Part shown: positions 1 through 11,836 of the stretch, one piece after another
Position numbering within the stretch: position 1 is the first letter of the stretch
How the letters are laid out: each line of letters opens with the position of its first letter
Origin: Alnus glutinosa
Taxonomy: Eukaryota; Streptophyta; Magnoliopsida; Fagales; Betulaceae
Direction of reading: 5' to 3'
Assembly (NCBI RefSeq): GCF_958979055.1
Contig: NC_084893.1
Coordinates: forward strand, 6,451,071-6,515,070
Length of the DNA stretch: 64,000 bases
Notes under the pieces: generated by a model
Database searches by the model: none
What the model was told of the DNA's origin: nothing
What the model saw: the letters and a program-made list of their open reading frames with translations, nothing else
Made by a program: the position numbers and the translations under genes

Positions 1-126
1 ATTTGCTGCCACGTATCCCCTTATCCTCTAAGCCTGATCCACGACTTCCACTTTAGTTCCAAGCTTCCACCTTTCAGTTCCATCCCCCAAAGTCCACCGA
101 CAAGCCTCAGGGAAATACCGGTGACA
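1..126 (-). repeat. 3' LTR of the gypsy fossil (partial)
   Basis: Bases 5-126 match 5143-5264 at about 90 percent. A purine-rich tract (minus-strand GAAAGGGGG) lies directly inside it, as expected for a polypurine tract, and the minus-strand LTR then opens with TGTCACC. The rest lies outside the window. Confidence 0.8.
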
Positions 127-3100
127 ATACCCCCTTTCAAAACACCTTGCCCACAAGGTGTGGGCAGGCGTTCTTAAGCCCGTGAAACTCTTCCCAAGTG
201 GCGTCATTGGAGGTCTGACCTTCCCAGCGGATGAGTATCTCCACAAGGGGCCGGTTGTTATGCGGACGGGAACGACGGTCCAGCATCTTCACAGGCTCTG
301 ACTGAAAAACCCCATGAGAGTCAACTGGGGGAAGTTTAGGCACGGAAAAAATAGTGGATCCCAGTTTCAGCTTCAAATGTGAAACGTGGAAAACTGGGTG
401 GACTCGGGACTCCTTAGGCAGATCGAGTTCATAGGCTACCTCCCCCACCTTTCGAACAATGGAGAAAGGGCCATAGAAACGAGGTGCGAGTTTGAGAGAT
501 CGACGATGAGCGCTAGTCATTTGCCGATAGGGTTGCAAGCGTAGGTAAACCCTCTGACCTACCTCAAATTTCCTCTCAGTCCTTTTGATGTCAGCATATT
601 TTTTCATACGCTGTTGAGCATGTTGTAAATTGTGATGGAGAATGGAAAGGATCTGCTCTCTGTTACGGAGCACCTCATCCACTGCTTGTACGAGGGTTGT
701 GCCCGAAATGTAGCTCAATAGTCTAGGTGGAGGGACACCATAGACCACTTCAAAATGGGTCAACTTGGTGGAAGAGTGCCAAAAAGTATTATAGCAATAC
801 TCGGCCTAGGGTAACCAAGATGGCAAATTTTTAGGGCTATCTTGAGTAAAACAGCTTAGGTAATTCTCCACTGCCTTGTTGACTATCTCGATCTGACCAT
901 CAATCTGAGGATGGTAACTTGTGCTGAGCTTTAGAGCAGTGCCCTGTAGGCAGAACAATTCACCCCAGAAAGTATTGGTGAATGTAGGGTCCCAATCCGA
1001 GACAATGGAATTTGGCATTCCATTTAGTTTAAAGACATGAAAATGAAGATATGAGCTATCTTGGTTGGAGAATATGGGGGGGAGATAAGGAAATGAAATG
1101 TGCATACTTTGATAAGCGGTCCACTACCACAAAAATGACCAAATGACCTTGGGATACAGGCAATCCCTCCACAAAATCCATGGGAATATCTGTCCAAACC
1201 CTAGAGGGAATGGGAAGTGGTTGTAGCAGCCCTGCAGGGAAGAGATTATCATGCTTGTTTTGTTGGCATGTGTCACATTCTTGGATGAATTTCTTTATGT
1301 CTTTTCTCATTCCACACCAATAGAAGTCCCTCTTTACTCGATAGAGTGTTTTCTCATAACCCGAATGCCCGGCCATAGGATCCCCATGCACATAGAGCAG
1401 CACTTGAGCTTTAAGTTGTTGTGAGTCGCCTAAGATAATTTTGTTCTTATACAGAAGAAAATCATCTCTGAGGGAGCACCTTCGGGTATTAAGCTCAGTG
1501 CTATGCCACTGAGCCAACAATAGCTACAATTTAGGGTCCATTAGATATTGAGCTTTGAGTTCATCAACCCAACTGAGAACTGGAATAGATAGGATGGACA
1601 AGGAGAATTCTGTAGCAGCCGAATCCTTTCTAGAGAGAGCATTTGAAACTTTATTTTCCACTCCTTTCTTGTATTCTACCAAGAAATCATACCCAAGAAG
1701 CTTAGAGAGCCATCGCTGCTGGAATGGTGTGCCCACTTTCTGTTCCAGCAGGAACTTAAGGTTCTGTTGATCAGTACGGACCATAAAAGACTGCCCTATG
1801 AGGTAGGGCCTCCACTTATGAACTGCTGTCACAAGAGCAAAGAGCTCCTTCTCGTAGGTCGATATGTGGAGTGCTTCGCCTTTGAGAGCTTGACTTAGGA
1901 AGGCAATGGGATGGTGGTCTTGCATAAGGACTGCCCCAACTCCCACCCCACTAGCATCACACTCAATGATGAAGGGTTGGGCGAAATTTGGGAGGGCTAG
2001 AACAAGTGCTTCAGTCATAGCCAGCTTAAAGCTTCAAAAGCATTCTGAGCTGCTGTTTTCTAGCCAAAGGAATTCTTTTTTAGCATCTGAGTCAAAGGGG
2101 AAACGATGGATCCATAGCCCTTGATGAATTTTCAGTAATAATCGGTTAACCCTAAGAAACCTCGCAAAGCCTTTAGGGTTTTAGGAAACGGCCAGTCTAC
2201 CAGTGCTTGAATCTTGCTCGGGCCAGCACAAACCCCTTGAGCTGAGACGATGTGTCCCAAATATTCAACTTCCAAACAACCGAACTTACACTTAGACAAC
2301 CTGGCAAACAAAGAATTTTGCCGTAGGGTCTCAAGTGTCAAAGCTAAATGAGTAAGATGTGTTTCCATGTCTTTACTGTTAACTAAGATATCATCAAAGA
2401 AGACTAAGATGAACTTGTGCAAGTAAGGTTGAAAAACATGATTCATTAGACTTTGAAAAGTGGAAGGGGCATTGGTTAGCCCAAATGGCATAACCAAGAA
2501 CTCGTAGTGGCCCTCATGAGTTTGGAAGGCTGTTTTAGGTATATCTTCATCAACTACCCGTATTTGATGGTAGCCCGACTTTAAGTCTAGTTTAGCAAAA
2601 ATTTTGGAGCTCTATAACTCATCTAACAATTCATCAACCACAGGAAGATGAAACTTATCTTTAATAGTTACCTTATTCAAAGCCCTATAGTCCATGCACA
2701 TCCTCCATGTGCCATCGGCTTTCCGAACCAATAAGACTGGGGATGAAAAGAGGTTGTGGATGTGCCGTATAACACCCATGTGAAACAATTCCTTCACAAT
2801 TTTCTCGATTTCCTCCTTTTGATAAAAAGGATAGCGGTAGGGTCGAACAGAAACAGGCTGGGCCTTTGGCTGTAAAGTGATAGAATGATCTTGAACTCAT
2901 CTAGGTGGCAAGCCCATTGGTTCCTTAAAAACATCAACAAAACCCTTGAGAACCTCTACCACAGGAGGTGGAACTTCCTGCTGGCTCAGTGATAGATGTT
3001 GTCCCTGCAAAAAAAAAAAAAAAAAAAAAAAGTGGCTAGGACAACTTATGAGCTGTAGGACTACACCCTTTCTCTTCTGTTTAGGTAGCCTAAACGAATC

Positions 3101-4770
3101 ACTTCCCTCCACACATAGTTGGGGTCCCTGCTTCAAGCCTTGGAGAATGCAAGTAACACCCTTATGCTGGAATTCCATTCGAAGTGGGATTGGCCCCAAG
3201 GTGCGGAGCCACTGAATCCCCAATATGGCATCACAACCAACTAGAGGAAGGATAAATAGGTCAGTGCGGAAACTGGACCCTTGTATTTTCACCTCCACTT
3301 CCTTACAACACCCTGGACTAGTAATTTTCTCCCCATTAGCAATCTTCACTCGAATAGCATCCTGCACTAAGGGTCGAATGCCAAGTGTAGCCGCTAATTT
3401 TGTGTCAACAAAATTATGCGTACTATCGGAATCAATCAAAATAACCACCAGTTGCAATCTTAAAAAACCAACCAAACGCATAGTCTTCGGATGAGGAGTG
3501 CCAATAATGGCATTCAATGAAATCTCCGGGAATTCTTCCAAAAAGAATTCACCCGGGTCCTCCTCAGCAGGTCCGAGAGCCTTCTCCGGATCAGGGGCTT
3601 GCTCATCCAAAACCTCAAGGATAAAGAGCTTCTGGACAGCACATACATGCCCCATTGTCCACTTAGAATCACACGAATAACAGAGGCCTTTACGCCTCCG
3701 ATCCTCTATTTGTGCCTGGGATATTTTCTGAACCGAAACCAAAGCTTGGTTCAGTTTAGGTCCTTCCCGATCAGGTAGACCGCCCCTTGTTGGCGGGTTC
3801 AAATTCGGGTTAAACTAGCCAGGAAAAGTGTTCCGAGTAGAATTCGGGTAAGGATTACCCTTAGTGAAACCAATCGGAATTTGGACACTAAGGCCTTGAG
3901 TGCGTTGCTGGAATGGACTAGAGTAAGAAGAAGAGCGAGGATACCTTTTCGAAGTCATCACACACTCCTCCTATCCGTGCCAAGGAATAGGCATCAACCA
4001 GCGCCTTGGGATTAAACATTCTCACGGGCACCTGGAGTTCGTCTTTAAGGCCTCCCAAAAAACAACTGAGTTTGTGGAAATCTGGTAAGTCTTGCACCTT
4101 AAGGGCCAGCGTGTCAAACTGATTCTTGTATTCCTCAAGTGCGCCCTCTTGCTTCAATTTGGACAGTGTCTCCATAGGATCATCGTAAGACCCTTGGCCA
4201 AAACGGATCTGCAAGGAACAGACAAAATCCTTCAAAGAGCGGATGGAATTGCTAGCACCCAACTCCTGAAACCAAACAAGTGCACGACCATCCATATGGA
4301 AGGAAGAAAGGGGGAAGCGGTGTTCATCCGGAGTACTATAGTACTCAAAGAACTGCTCTGCACAACAGCACCAGGTTTCTGCATCCTCAGCATCAAAGCA
4401 CGGGAAATCCAAGCGAACTGTCTTCGGTTTCAAAATTCTGTCCCCGTTACTAGTTCCTCCCGAAAAAAAAATTTCACCGCCGCTGAAGGTCGGGTGCTGA
4501 AGATTATAGTGATGGACCGGGGATTTAAAGCTTCCACTCGTGACAAAGTGTTTAGCCATATATCCTCAAGATGAGACATTTGGGATTGAAAATTTACCGT
4601 CTGCTGCTCCATTTGAGAATGCAAATTGGTCGTTTGCTGATCTAGCTGAGCTTGCAACGTTTGGACCATACCGGTCAATTCAGATCTGGACACATGTTCA
4701 TCTTGTAAGCGCAACATATTCTCCTCTGCTATTGCCCGAGAATGAGTTTTCATGCGCAAGGGATCGAAGG

Positions 4771-4782
4771 CTGCTGATACCA
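4771..4782 (-). other. Primer-binding site (initiator tRNA-Met type)
   Basis: Minus strand reads TGGTATCAGCAG, three bases inside the 5' LTR. It matches the plant tRNA-Met complement TGGTATCAGAGC in its first nine bases. Confidence 0.7.
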
Positions 4783-4785
4783 ATT

Positions 4786-5264
4786 TGTAACAGGTTTTTA
4801 AGTGTTTAGGAACTTAGGGAAGAAATAGAGATATTTATAAGGAAGAAAGAAATGTAAAGATCTGAGAAAATGGAATATTACTGATAATTCGACACTTTCG
4901 AGAATGCCAAAACCTCCATTGACAAATCAAATCACAATTCCAAAAGCTACTTTCTGTACTGCCCAATCTAGGTATTACAAAACGCATATAAAAGCCTTAA
5001 AACGACTAGGCTGAAAGAAAGACAAAAACAACTAAGCATAACACATAAAACGCACTACATCAGTGCTCCCAAAACGTAGCCGTTTAGCACTAGAGGGGTT
5101 GAACCCAGTTGGCTCCCAGTACCTCTAAGGCTCATCTGTTTGCAGCCACGTATCCCCTTATCCTTTAAGCCTGATCCACGACTTCCACTTCAATTCCAAG
5201 CTTCCACCTTTCAATTCCATCCCCCAAAGCTCCACCTACAAGCCTCAAGGGAATACTGGTGATA
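4786..5264 (-). repeat. 5' LTR of the gypsy fossil
   Basis: The plus strand starts TGTAACAGG, so the minus-strand LTR ends in ..TGTTACA. About 479 bp. The outer 120 bases repeat the left LTR. The outer boundary is set by that match and is uncertain by a few bases, because a hAT-like element abuts it. Confidence 0.75.
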
Positions 5265-5731
5265 GGTGCACATGCGGATACGGTTATTTTTAATATTTGA
5301 AGCTGCATGTTTTTACTAATCGTATCCATGCGGTTATTGCCATTATTATCCGCATATTAGAAAATGGGCTTATTTAGTCTTTTGGGCATTCTTTGAGTCT
5401 CTATTAAAGCTGATTTTAATGTTTTGGGCTGGTTTAAATTTTTTTAAAGCTCAAATCTTTTGAAAATATATTAATTTCACATTACTTTTGTCTTTTTGTA
5501 AGTGTTACAGGAGAAAAAAACACAGTCAACCAAACTAATATAAACATAACGTATACCTAATCCAAAACAACGTCATTTTGATATTAAACATCAAAACGTC
5601 GACGTCGTTTTGGCGAATTTATTAAATATAATATTATATATAAAGGGTATGTGGATAACCGCATCTACATGTACAAATAATAAATATAAATACGAGTGGT
5701 TAATATTTACCCGCATATACTATGTGCCCTA
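5263..5731. mobile_element. hAT-like non-autonomous element
   Basis: The ends are imperfect inverted repeats: TAGGTGCACATGCGGATA on the left, and the complement of the right end reads TAGGGCACATAGTATATGCGG. There is no coding sequence and no convincing 8-bp target duplication, so the assignment is tentative. It abuts the gypsy LTR. Confidence 0.4.
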
Positions 5732-5841
5732 CTTAAGGTAGGAAATAAGTTGAGCACGTCACACTAAATAGTACTTGTGGCAAGTCAATTTATGTTGAAT
5801 ATAGTGTACATATTTGAGAGGGAGGGGATTGCAGTGACTAA

Positions 5842-6156
5842 GGGTCCGTTTGAGTTTGCGATTTCAAAAAATGCAATTTAAAAATAACGATTTTAAAATG
5901 TGCGATTTAAAAATTGATTTTTAAAAACGCAGTTAAGCGTTTCGAAAAATTGCAGTTTAGCCTTTGAAATCGTAAGTTAGCCTTTAAAATTATACGTTTT
6001 CAAAAAAATACCCCATTACCTACGATTTAAAAAAATAGTTTTTTTTTGTGTTTTCAAATCTCAATTTTTTAAAAACGAAATTTCTAAACGGTTCATTTTT
6101 TAAACTTTGATTTAAAATTGCACTTTTTGTTTACGAAATCACAATTTTAACTAACC
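5842..6156. mobile_element. Tourist-like MITE, copy 1
   Basis: Starts GGGTCCGTTTGAGTTTGCG and is filled with GCGATTT/AAATCGC words. It is flanked by TAA on both sides (5839-5841 and 6157-6159), the 3-bp target duplication of PIF/Harbinger elements. Same family as the elements at 10189, 10960 and 49706. Confidence 0.65.
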
Positions 6157-6159
6157 TAA

Positions 6160-6595
6160 ATCACGAGAATTACCACTCAAACATAATATGTAATTACTAG
6201 TGTCTCTCGCTTCTCGGTAGAGACTTCTCCATTCATTTTATATAGAATAATGGTTACAGAAATATTAATATATACAATTACGACTCTGACACTATTTACA
6301 ATTATGACTCTAATACAAATACGAATGTGAGTAGTCTAAGACTTATCCATGGCAAATGCTAGAAACACTTGTGCACTAGTAGTGTAGCTTTTAGAGTTTG
6401 GTGTAGACTATTAATTAATCTTATCAATCGCTTAGCATCCTCTCTTCAATTGACTTCTCGAGTAGCTGCTGCGCGCTGGTACAAATTGATCGACTTGGAG
6501 TTATTGTGTTTACACTAAGATAGGTGTGATTTTTAGAGATTGGATTAAATGATCGAGTTGTACTTCAACCCAGTTTGTAAGAAAATTTTAGCTCA
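6160..6595. other. No gene seen; 3' flank of copy A
   Basis: AT-rich and non-coding. The last 50 bases (TTTGTAAGAAAATTTTAG..) resemble the 3' flank of copies C, E and F, so the array unit begins here. Confidence 0.5.
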
Positions 6596-7058
6596 TTATA
6601 AAATTTGAGGTGGAGGTGCAAGCTCGGGCTCGGGCTCGGGCTCGGGCTTCCAATCCCTACGCCTGGGGTCAGTCGCTCGTTTTGGGCTATTGTTTCGTAT
6701 GAGTTGGTTTCGTTTGGGTGAAGGTGGGGGCAATAAACCGTTGTCTCGTAGGCTTCGGAAGGAAACTATTTTCTTGCTATTAATGTTCAGATCTTCAAAG
6801 CAGCCTGCTAATTATCTTGGTACTGCCTTCGTGGAACCATCAAGCGACAAATTCTTCCGACAACCTTCTAGGCCAAAGAATGATCATAGCAGGTTAGAAA
6901 TGATCGATCACATATATAATTAGAAAAGGGGTCATATATAGAAAACTATTGTTACCGTAAGGAAGCGATGCAGAAGTTGCTAGAATATCACCCACAAGAA
7001 GGAATAGTAGTACTGATACTACTAGTGTTGCCATCACCTTTGCTGGAAAACAACTCAT
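6596..7058 (-). pseudogene. Secreted Pro-rich peptide gene, copy A (one nonsense)
   Basis: Two-exon member of the array. Exon 1 (6956-7058) encodes MSCFPAKVMATLVVSVLLFL.., ending ..ATSASLPYG, a typical signal peptide. The donor is G|GTAACA and the 91-bp intron ends AAG at 6865. Exon 2 (6596-6864) stays in frame for 89 codons but has one in-frame TAA where other copies read RLEG, because three extra bases are present. Product is cut to about 51 aa. Beyond the stop the core (NSKKIVSFRSLR) and the tail are still in frame, with a (PE)4 repeat from a GAGCCC hexamer array and the family ending LAPPPQIL. That implies a recent loss. It also has unusual cysteines (GCRK, AGC) in the core. A TATA box (minus TGCATAAAAA) lies at 7201-7210. 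Confidence 0.75.
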
Positions 7059-7215
7059 CCTGTAAACCTAAAAACACAAAGCTTGTGGAAGCCGGTCGGT
7101 TCGCCTTTGTTATGAGAAAGATGTTAAGGGGCGCCGGCGCGCAGGTAGAGTCTCAGACGGAGAGACGCAAGCCTTAAGCCCTCCCGCAGACTCCGGTCTG
7201 TTTTTATGCATGATT

Positions 7216-8040
7216 TTGTAGAAGCTAGAACAAGTGGAGAGACTTGAGGGGAGTGTTTTTGGGCCCGGCGATATAAGTGGAAATTGAAAAGAAATGATCA
7301 TATGAGTGATTTCAACAATTGGAATTGTGATAATTGGGAAGTAAGCACGCGTGCTTCAAGTGATCGATTATGCCAAGGGAGATGATGACAAAGAAGAAAT
7401 ACAGGTAGCAGATACATCTTAATTGCCGTTTGACTAATTATGTGCTAATGAAGTCCCTTCATTTTTTTTAACACTAGACATGCAACTGTTACTCTGCAGT
7501 AGAGCATTCGATTTCGACGACATATTATCTTCTCTTCAGTTGGTTCCACGTACGTACACGAGCAACGAGCAACCAGCATTATAAGAAAAGTCAATATCAG
7601 ACATGGAAAGTGAAAGTTGCGTTGCATAAGACACTCCTCCAAAGTCCTGCTTCCCCAAATTCCGGTCATACACAGTTAGGAACCGGGCCAAATTAATATC
7701 TTAGGAGGCGCCCAATCCGATGAGGCCGGCCCACTCACGGGTGAAGTACCCCGATCATCAACTATCCGAATGTCTTCACTCCGGACGAAATGTTGGTCAA
7801 CAAACACGATCGTTAAGAAAGTCACTCGCCATTTACTAAGTAAGGAGTGCTGACAATGTTGTCCCATGCAAAAAATGGCCGAACCATATATACCCTTCCA
7901 CGATTTGAGGATACGGATGTAATCAAGTACAATGACCCGCCATATTCAAGTATATATACGTACCTGAACTATCATAATCACGTCAGATGCGACAGTGAAA
8001 TCATTTAATTCGGGTTCGGAAAATAGCGAGATAATAGGAA
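7216..8040. other. Upstream flank of copy A
   Basis: No gene seen. Bases 7560-7640 (GAGCAACCAGCATTATAAGA.., ..AGACATGGAAAGTGAAAGTT) recur near 16570-16625 and 50090-50150, so this is part of the duplicated unit upstream of the peptide genes. 8040 onward passes into MITE-like sequence. Confidence 0.5.
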
Positions 8041-9306
8041 TAAGACGAATCAAGCTCTTCAAAAAAAATTTAAAATTTAATTCAAACAATCTATTATTTT
8101 TTTATTTTTTATTTTTTATCTCTTACTTTGATAAACTTCATACATCAAATTCTCTAAATATTTCTCTATTTTAATTATATATTATTTATTTTATTAGTTT
8201 TGACACAAACCAATTTAACTGTATGAGCATCAAATTTTCCTACCAAAAACAATTCCACTACAATCATCTACGCACAAAATCAAAATCTCAAAATTACACC
8301 ATCAAACACAACCCATCGGCCATCAACAGAGAACTCAAGTTCTCACTAGAATCGGCCAAGCCAATTGAAACCCACAATTTCAAACTCCAGCTTCGATTTC
8401 AAATCAACAAAAAAAAAAAATCAAAGCAAGCAAAGATCTCTCCAAAGAATCTCCCTCCAACCCACCGATCAAAACAAGCAGCAATCAAAACAAAAAAGAA
8501 AAGAAAAAACAAAACAAAGAAAAAAAGAAAACCTAGAACCTGGATCCCACATTTCCGACTCGAACACTGCTACCAACAACCACCCGAGTTTTCCTTCTTT
8601 TTTTCTCAGCAACCAAACGATGAAAAGTGAAAACAAAGCATGTGAAAGATGGTGAGTACCTTATCATCAGGGCCACAAACTGTGAAACCCAAATCGCCAA
8701 AAGACTTAATCTTTGTGAACCCATTAACGGATTTGAGCTTGCGGCGAATGTAGACCCTAAATCAACTTTTTCAAACTCTAAATCAACTTTGAGAAGGGAA
8801 ATTCGAGGTCAAATTCGGTTGCTTCTCATCTATTTCATCGGTGAAGTTAGGGTTTTTGAGGTTGGGATCTTCATCGTCGACGGCTTTGTCACCGGTTGCA
8901 TTGTCGGCGTCGGTCCTCGTCGGTTAGGTTGTCGGCGTCGGTCCTCGTCAATTGCGTTGTCGGTGTCGAGCTCGATCTCGTCCTCGTCCGTCCAAAGCCC
9001 ACCTTGTAGCCTGGGCGAGTTGGCCTAGTGCCTGAAAAATCAGTGGCTTGCTTCGTTTCGTTGATGGCTTGATGCAGAGAAAAGTGACAGAGATCTTGCT
9101 GGAAGAAGGTGAAGAAAGGAGCGAGAATGAGAAAAATAATAAAAAATACAATAGCATGGAGATTTTGGGCGTTAGATATGGAGAATGATTTTGACAAGCG
9201 GTAGTTTGGTAAAACGCTGGAGAGCTTGATGTATGAGAGAGTTTGAGAAATTTTACCAAAATTTGGTGAAAAATTTGAAATGCTGAGCTCGATGCAGATG
9301 CTCTCA
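8040..9306. mobile_element. Non-autonomous element with captured gene sequence
   Basis: The right end, read as its complement, is GAGAGCATCTGCATCGAGCTC followed by TTTCAAATTTTTCACC. It matches the terminal repeat of the neighbouring MITE at 9325. The left end (AGCTCTTCAAAAAAAATTTAAAATTT) is a diverged version of the same repeat. Inside are Lys-rich low-complexity sequence (8220-8640) and a host-gene fragment (8660-8935). Boundaries are approximate and no target duplication was found. Confidence 0.4.
8660..8935 (-). pseudogene. Captured exon fragment of an unrecognised host gene
   Basis: The minus strand keeps one reading frame over about 90 codons with protein-like composition: an acidic stretch (DNATGDKAVDDEDPNLKNPN, then FTDEIDEKQPNLTSNFPSQS), then a basic globular-looking stretch (FRVYIRRKLKSVNGFTKIKS, FGDLGFTVCGPDDK). 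It ends at a canonical donor, AAG|GTACTC. Between the two parts an imperfect tandem copy of about 19 bp (AAAGTTGATTTAG..) brings in stop codons. It reads like the 5' coding exon of a nuclear gene carried by a transposon. I do not recognise the parent protein. Confidence 0.45.
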
Positions 9307-9324
9307 AGCGACTATATATATATA

Positions 9325-9728
9325 CTAAAAGCATCCTTAGTGAGCTCTCCATTTTAAATTTTTCATCAAAATTTAGTGAAAAATTCAAAAAAGGTCTACT
9401 TCAACAAACTCTCTATAATTTATCTATTTTGGCTCTTATCAGAATTTCACTTTAAATTTGGCTCACAAATTAATTTCATGAGCTATTGAATATTTAATCA
9501 TTTATCTTTCTTTTCACTTCACTTTTCACTTTTTGCTTTTACTTTCTCCTCATTTGTTAGGAGTGGTTGCTTAAAACCAATAAAAAATTAATATCTAGTT
9601 GAAATAAAGAAATATTTGGAGAGTTTGATGTTGGAAGTTTGTTAAAAGTAGTAGTTAAAATAGCAAAAATAGATTTTTTAACAAAAATTTGGAGGAAACT
9701 TGGAGAGCTCACTATGTATGCTCTTTAG
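9325..9728. mobile_element. MITE with GAGCTCTCC inverted ends
   Basis: Left end CTAAAAGCATCCTTAGTGAG then CTCTCC; the complement of the right end reads CTAAAGAGCATACATAGTGA then GCTCTCC. About 400 bp, AT-rich, no coding. Same terminal repeat as the element to its left. Confidence 0.55.
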
Positions 9729-9786
9729 AGCAGCGAGGGAATGAGACTTTTGAACTTTTCTAATTCTTAAACTTTACAATTCTCTT

Positions 9787-10180
9787 AGAGCATTAGTAGC
9801 TAACACCTACTTTTTTAAATCTCATCATCTTTTCTATATGTAAGGAAAATTCCTAACAGATCTATGGAATCAGATTTTTTTATTGTTCTATAAACTAAGG
9901 AAACATCTAACCTAGATCTAGGGAAGCGAAAGTGGCTCTCTTAACATTATTTTTATATAAAAAACTTTATCTTTCATCTCTCATTCATCTATCATTTATT
10001 TGAAACAATATTTAAATAATTTTTCTTTCATCTCTCTTCTCCTAACATTTAATTTAAATAATATTTAAATGATATAAGGAAATAATAATGGAATTTATTA
10101 TGGAGTGCATTTAAATAGGGAAGCAAAAAGTGGTTTAATTTCCTAAATTGAGAAAAAAGTTTAAGGAAAGTTGATGCTAT
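9787..10180. mobile_element. Possible MITE (AGCATTAGTAGC ends)
   Basis: Left part AGAGCATTAGTAGCTAACACC; the complement of the right part reads AGTAATAGCATCAACTTTCC. The inverted similarity is weak and the interior is AT-rich and non-coding. Confidence 0.3.
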
Positions 10181-10188
10181 TACTTTTA

Positions 10189-10441
10189 AGAGTCTGTTTG
10201 AATTTGCGATTTCAAAAAATATTTTTTTAAAGACGCAGTTAAGTGTTTGGCAAAATCGCAGTTTAGGCTTTAAAATTCTGCATTTTCAAAAAAGCACCCC
10301 TTACTTGCGATTTGAAAATGCAGATTTTCTGCGTTTTCAAATTGCAATTTTTTTTAAAATGAAATTCCCAAACGATTTATTTTCTACGATTTGATTAAAA
10401 TAATACTTTTTATCTACCAAATCGCAATTTTTAACGCACCT
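10189..10441. mobile_element. Tourist-like MITE, copy 2
   Basis: Shares GTTTGAATTTGCGATTTC, CGCAGTTAAGTGTTTGGC and AAATCGCA words with the elements at 5842, 10960 and 49706. TTA flanks both ends (10186-10188 and 10442-10444). Confidence 0.6.
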
Positions 10442-10736
10442 TTAGTATTTCTATACTCAAAATCTAACTTAAGCATCAAAATTATCTCCCTCTAACCCGC
10501 TCCGGCAAATTCCTTTATCTAAATTCTATTTCTTTTGCAGAGATAGATACCCCGAACTCACAGCAAAAGAATTGACCCAAAAAACTATCCTAACACCTAA
10601 TAAACCAAAATCTCTTTTCCATGTACGCCACTATTATATTTAAGTCTTGCCTACATGCAGAGGCATGCATAGAAATAAACAATCGTTAAAATTCACTTAT
10701 ACTAGGAGTGTAAGTGAAGTTTCTCACTAAAAAAAC

Positions 10737-10850
10737 ATAAAGAAGGAAATTGGCTTGTTTGTGAGCCGCCAAGTTTGAAAACGAATTTCCTTTTGGGAAT
10801 CACGTGTAAAGAACAAAGCAAGAAACATAGATAATCATAGAATTTAAGAC
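10737..10850 (-). other. Detached 3' flank of a peptide gene unit
   Basis: Matches the conserved region just downstream of the stop codon in copies D, G, H and I (plus strand GAAATTGGCTTGTTTGTGAG.., ..TTCCTTTTGGGAATCAC.., ..CATAGATAATCATAGAAT). No coding exon follows directly. Copy B, the next gene to the right, lacks this flank, so this is probably B's own 3' end, displaced by about 3.9 kb of inserted transposons. Confidence 0.6.
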
Positions 10851-10959
10851 AAGGTTCGGCCGGCTTACAAAGAATAGTCCATACCACTTTAAATCCGAAT
10901 GAAAGAGAGACTAGGGAAGCCCAATTCGGCCGGCTTATTATTCCATGCTCTTGAATGGA

Positions 10960-11278
10960 GGGTGCGTTTGGGATTGCGATTTCGTAGAAAAAAAAATGCG
11001 ATTTTAAACCAAATCGTAGAAAATAAACCGTTTGGAAACTGCGTTTTTAAAAAATTGCGATTTGAAAACCCAAAAAAGTGTTTATTCAAATCGCTGGCAA
11101 TATGGTGCTTTTTTGAAAACGCAGTATTTTAAAAGGCTAATCTGCGATTTTAAAGGCCAAACTGCGATTTTGCCAAACGCTTAACTGCGTTTTTAAAAAT
11201 CACTTTTTTTCAAATCGCACATTTTAAAATCGCTATTTTGAAATCGTAGTTTTTGAAATCGCAAACTCAAACGGACTC
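10960..11278. mobile_element. Tourist-like MITE, copy 3
   Basis: Starts GGGTGCGTTTGGGATTGCG and ends ..AATCGCAAACTCAAACGGAC TC, with GGA on both sides (10957-10959 and 11279-11281). It lies in the opposite orientation to the copies at 5842 and 10189. Confidence 0.65.
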
Positions 11279-11836
11279 GGAATGTCTTATCCAAGGGGCT
11301 AGCTATGTATAATTTTGAAATAAAATATAAAAACATGTTTTTTAACAATTGATATATAACTAAAACGTTTAAATATTTATATAAAAGCATGCTTTGTATA
11401 AGATAACTAAAGAAATAGATTATAAAAAATTATTATTATTAGTACAAATTTGTTTCTACAAAGTGCATATAAGATAGTAGAGAGAATAAATATTGCTGAT
11501 GTATAATCGACGTCTAAAAAATCCTTTAAAAATTTAATGGTATCTAGGCTAATAAATATGTTCCATCACAAAATTAGTTTTATAAAAAGAATGCATATAT
11601 AATTGCACCATTAGTCTCTATGGTTGGCCTAAATTATAAATTACTCCATGTGGTATCAACATGAATTCAGAGATGCTTAATTTACAAATCAATCATTGGA
11701 GTCAAACGCCACGTAAGCACCACATCAACACTAATAAGATGGCGATATGTGTCCATTTCAATAAAAAAATATAAATATATTAAAAATAAATAAATAAATA
11801 AATTTGGAGTGGCTACCCTTCGGGGGTGGCCCCAGG

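Larger units (their letters stand above)
1..5264 (-). mobile_element. Ty3/gypsy chromovirus fossil
   Basis: LTR retrotransposon read on the minus strand. Parts in order from its 5' end: LTR (4786-5264), primer-binding site (about 4771-4782), gag region (about 3.9-4.6 kb), CCHC-like knuckle (CYSCDSKWTMGHVC) and aspartic protease (about 2.9-3.8 kb), reverse transcriptase with the FFDDILV motif (about 2.1-2.8 kb), RNase H (ECDASGVGVGAVLMQ, about 1.5-2.0 kb), integrase with an HHCC zinc finger (about 0.8-1.5 kb) and a C-terminal chromodomain (ILIRWEGQTSNDATWEE, about 0.1-0.8 kb). The protease-RT-RH-INT-chromodomain order identifies a plant chromovirus. It is broken: the coding region is open only in pieces, with roughly half a dozen or more breaks. 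The 3' LTR is cut by the window edge. LTR mismatch of roughly 9 percent over about 120 comparable bases suggests an insertion several million years old. Confidence 0.93.

Noticed and set aside
1555-4809. Plus-strand ORFs opposite the gypsy fossil
   Set aside because: Antisense shadows of retroelement coding sequence.
8223-8655. Lys-rich ORFs on the plus strand
   Set aside because: A-rich simple sequence inside a MITE-like element; two overlapping frames are equally open.
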